The position numbers were made by a program, and so were the translations under genes. Source: an uncultured Prevotella sp. (lineage in GTDB: Bacteria > Bacteroidota > Bacteroidia > Bacteroidales > Bacteroidaceae). Taken from it: a stretch of DNA of 7,507 bases. The notes under the pieces were generated by a model. The model made no database searches and had not been told where the DNA came from. It worked only from the letters and a program-made list of their open reading frames with translations. The stretch is taken from assembly GCA_900762125.1 (NCBI GenBank), contig CAAFFL010000270.1, positions 1-7,507 on the forward strand. The letters are read 5' to 3'. Of this stretch, positions 6,822 to 7,507 are shown piece after piece. Every line of letters starts with the position of its first letter. Position 1 is the stretch's first letter.

Positions 6822-6863
6822 GTTGTTCGCTGTCAGACTGTGCGCCTTATCAAGGCGCACAAG
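6822..6863. repeat. Intergenic hairpin repeat, copy B (atpB-atpE gap)
   Basis: TGTGCGCCTT (6839-6848) and AAGGCGCACA (6852-6861) form a perfect 10-bp stem with a three-base loop. The flank GTTGTTCGCTGTCAG (6822-6836) differs from copy A by one base. Relative to copy A, four stem positions differ and every one is compensated on the other arm. On the transcribed strand the hairpin starts six bases after the atpB stop and lies upstream of the A-rich atpE leader. No T-run follows, so transcription probably reads through. Confidence 0.75.
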
Positions 6864-6867
6864 CCTG

Positions 6868-7507
6868 CTACTCCTTCTTCCTTGCCAATCCGATGAAGAT
6901 AGAGCTCAGCGTAGTGAACACCATCGCCTGGATGAAGCACACCAGAAGCTCGAGCATCATCATGAACACAGCCATGACAACAGCGAGGAACGACATGCCC
7001 AGCATCACCGTCAGGGCTTTACCCACAACGATGAAGATGATGCACACCATCGACACGGCAATGGCATGGCCAGCCATCATGTTGGCAAAGAGTCGGATCA
7101 TCAGGGCGAAGGGCTTTGTGAAGATGCCCACAAACTCGATGACCGGAATCAGCGGGAATGCCTTCAGCGCCAGTGGCACCTCAGGCCAGAAGATATCCTT
7201 CCAGTAAGCCTTTGAGCCGCTCACCTGAGTGATGATGAACGTGCAGAGGGCGAGGAAGAACGTCACAGCGATATTACCCGTCACATTGCCGGAGCCCGGC
7301 GGGAACGGGATGATACCCATATAGTTGCACACGAAGATGAAGAAGAAGCACGTCATCAGATAGGGGGAATACTTCGGCGCATCTTCCTTCGACAGTCCGG
7401 CCTCGACCACATTCTCCTCGACCCATACCACGAGCATCTCCACAAAGCCCGTGAAGCCACCCGGAGCGGGCGCGTCGGCCTTGCGGTTCTTGTACCAGCG
7501 GGCAGGG
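6868..7507 (-). CDS. atpB: F-type ATP synthase a subunit (partial, N-terminus outside window)
   Basis: Subunit a is the membrane stator that provides the two proton half-channels next to the c ring. The frame is open to the right edge, giving 212 codons without a start. The internal GTG at 7443 is not the start, because in-frame codons upstream (WYKNRKADAPAPGGFTGF) continue the homology. Visible features are the hydrophobic segment at PYLMTCFFFIFVCNYMGIIP, then PPGSGNVTGNIAVTF, then TKPFALMIRLFANMMAGH with the essential arginine (codon 7093-7095), and a last helix containing LELLVCFIQAMVF. The His in MAGH (7066-7068) and the Glu in LELL (6949-6951) are exchanged relative to E. coli E219/H245, a known natural swap. 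The reading ends in ARKKE and a TAG. The leading part of the gene and, by family order, atpC and atpD should lie beyond the window. Confidence 0.95.
   Translation of the reverse strand, partial: PARWYKNRKADAPAPGGFTGFVEMLVVWVEENVVEAGLSKEDAPKYSPYLMTCFFFIFVCNYMGIIPFPPGSGNVTGNIAVTFFLALCTFIITQVSGSKAYWKDIFWPEVPLALKAFPLIPVIEFVGIFTKPFALMIRLFANMMAGHAIAVSMVCIIFIVVGKALTVMLGMSFLAVVMAVFMMMLELLVCFIQAMVFTTLSSIFIGLARKKE

Noticed and set aside
5301..6863. Repeats as part of a CRISPR array
   Set aside because: There are only two copies of the hairpin repeat, 1.4 kb apart with genes between them. The heptamers are directly adjacent with no spacers, and no cas gene is present.
1..7507. A mobile element or new defence system in the window
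   Set aside because: All genes are assigned to the glycine cleavage system and ATP synthase. No transposase, integrase, toxin-antitoxin pair, tRNA or attachment site is visible.

Overview
The window looks like chromosomal DNA from a Bacteroidota species, most likely Prevotella or a close relative. The reasons are that no gene start shows a clear Shine-Dalgarno sequence and the leaders are A-rich. The F-type ATP synthase genes also run a-c-b-delta-alpha-gamma and stop after gamma, with no beta gene following. The protein sequences, as far as I can recall family members, are Bacteroidales-like. I could not run any search, so genus level is an inference.

Left part, plus strand (1-2529): the end of a glycine cleavage operon. 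gcvPB (P-protein subunit 2) is followed three bases later by lpdA (dihydrolipoyl dehydrogenase, the L-protein). The 5' end of gcvPB is not intact in this window. Recognisable homology begins around base 73-88, directly after an in-frame TGA, and the preceding bases do not encode the expected N-terminal part.

Middle (2530-2726): a convergent intergenic region with a strong symmetric hairpin flanked by A and T runs. It looks like one bidirectional terminator serving both operons.

Right part, minus strand (2727-7507): the downstream part of the ATP synthase operon. In transcription order it holds atpB (a, cut by the window edge), atpE (c), atpF (b), atpH (delta), atpA (alpha) and atpG (gamma). 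The genes atpD and atpC (beta, epsilon) are expected beyond the right edge. Together the products form the proton channel and rotor (a, c), the stator (b, delta) and part of the catalytic head and central shaft (alpha, gamma). The c and a subunit residues fit a proton-driven enzyme.

The genes are ordinary core metabolism; I see no defence system, mobile element, CRISPR or RNA gene. The most notable structure is non-coding. Two intergenic gaps in the atp operon, just before atpE and just before atpA, carry related copies of a roughly 43-base repeat. Each copy has a perfect 10-bp hairpin with a 3-base loop. The stems differ by four compensated base pairs while a 15-base flank is nearly identical. 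A four-copy 7-base tandem repeat lies next to one of them.
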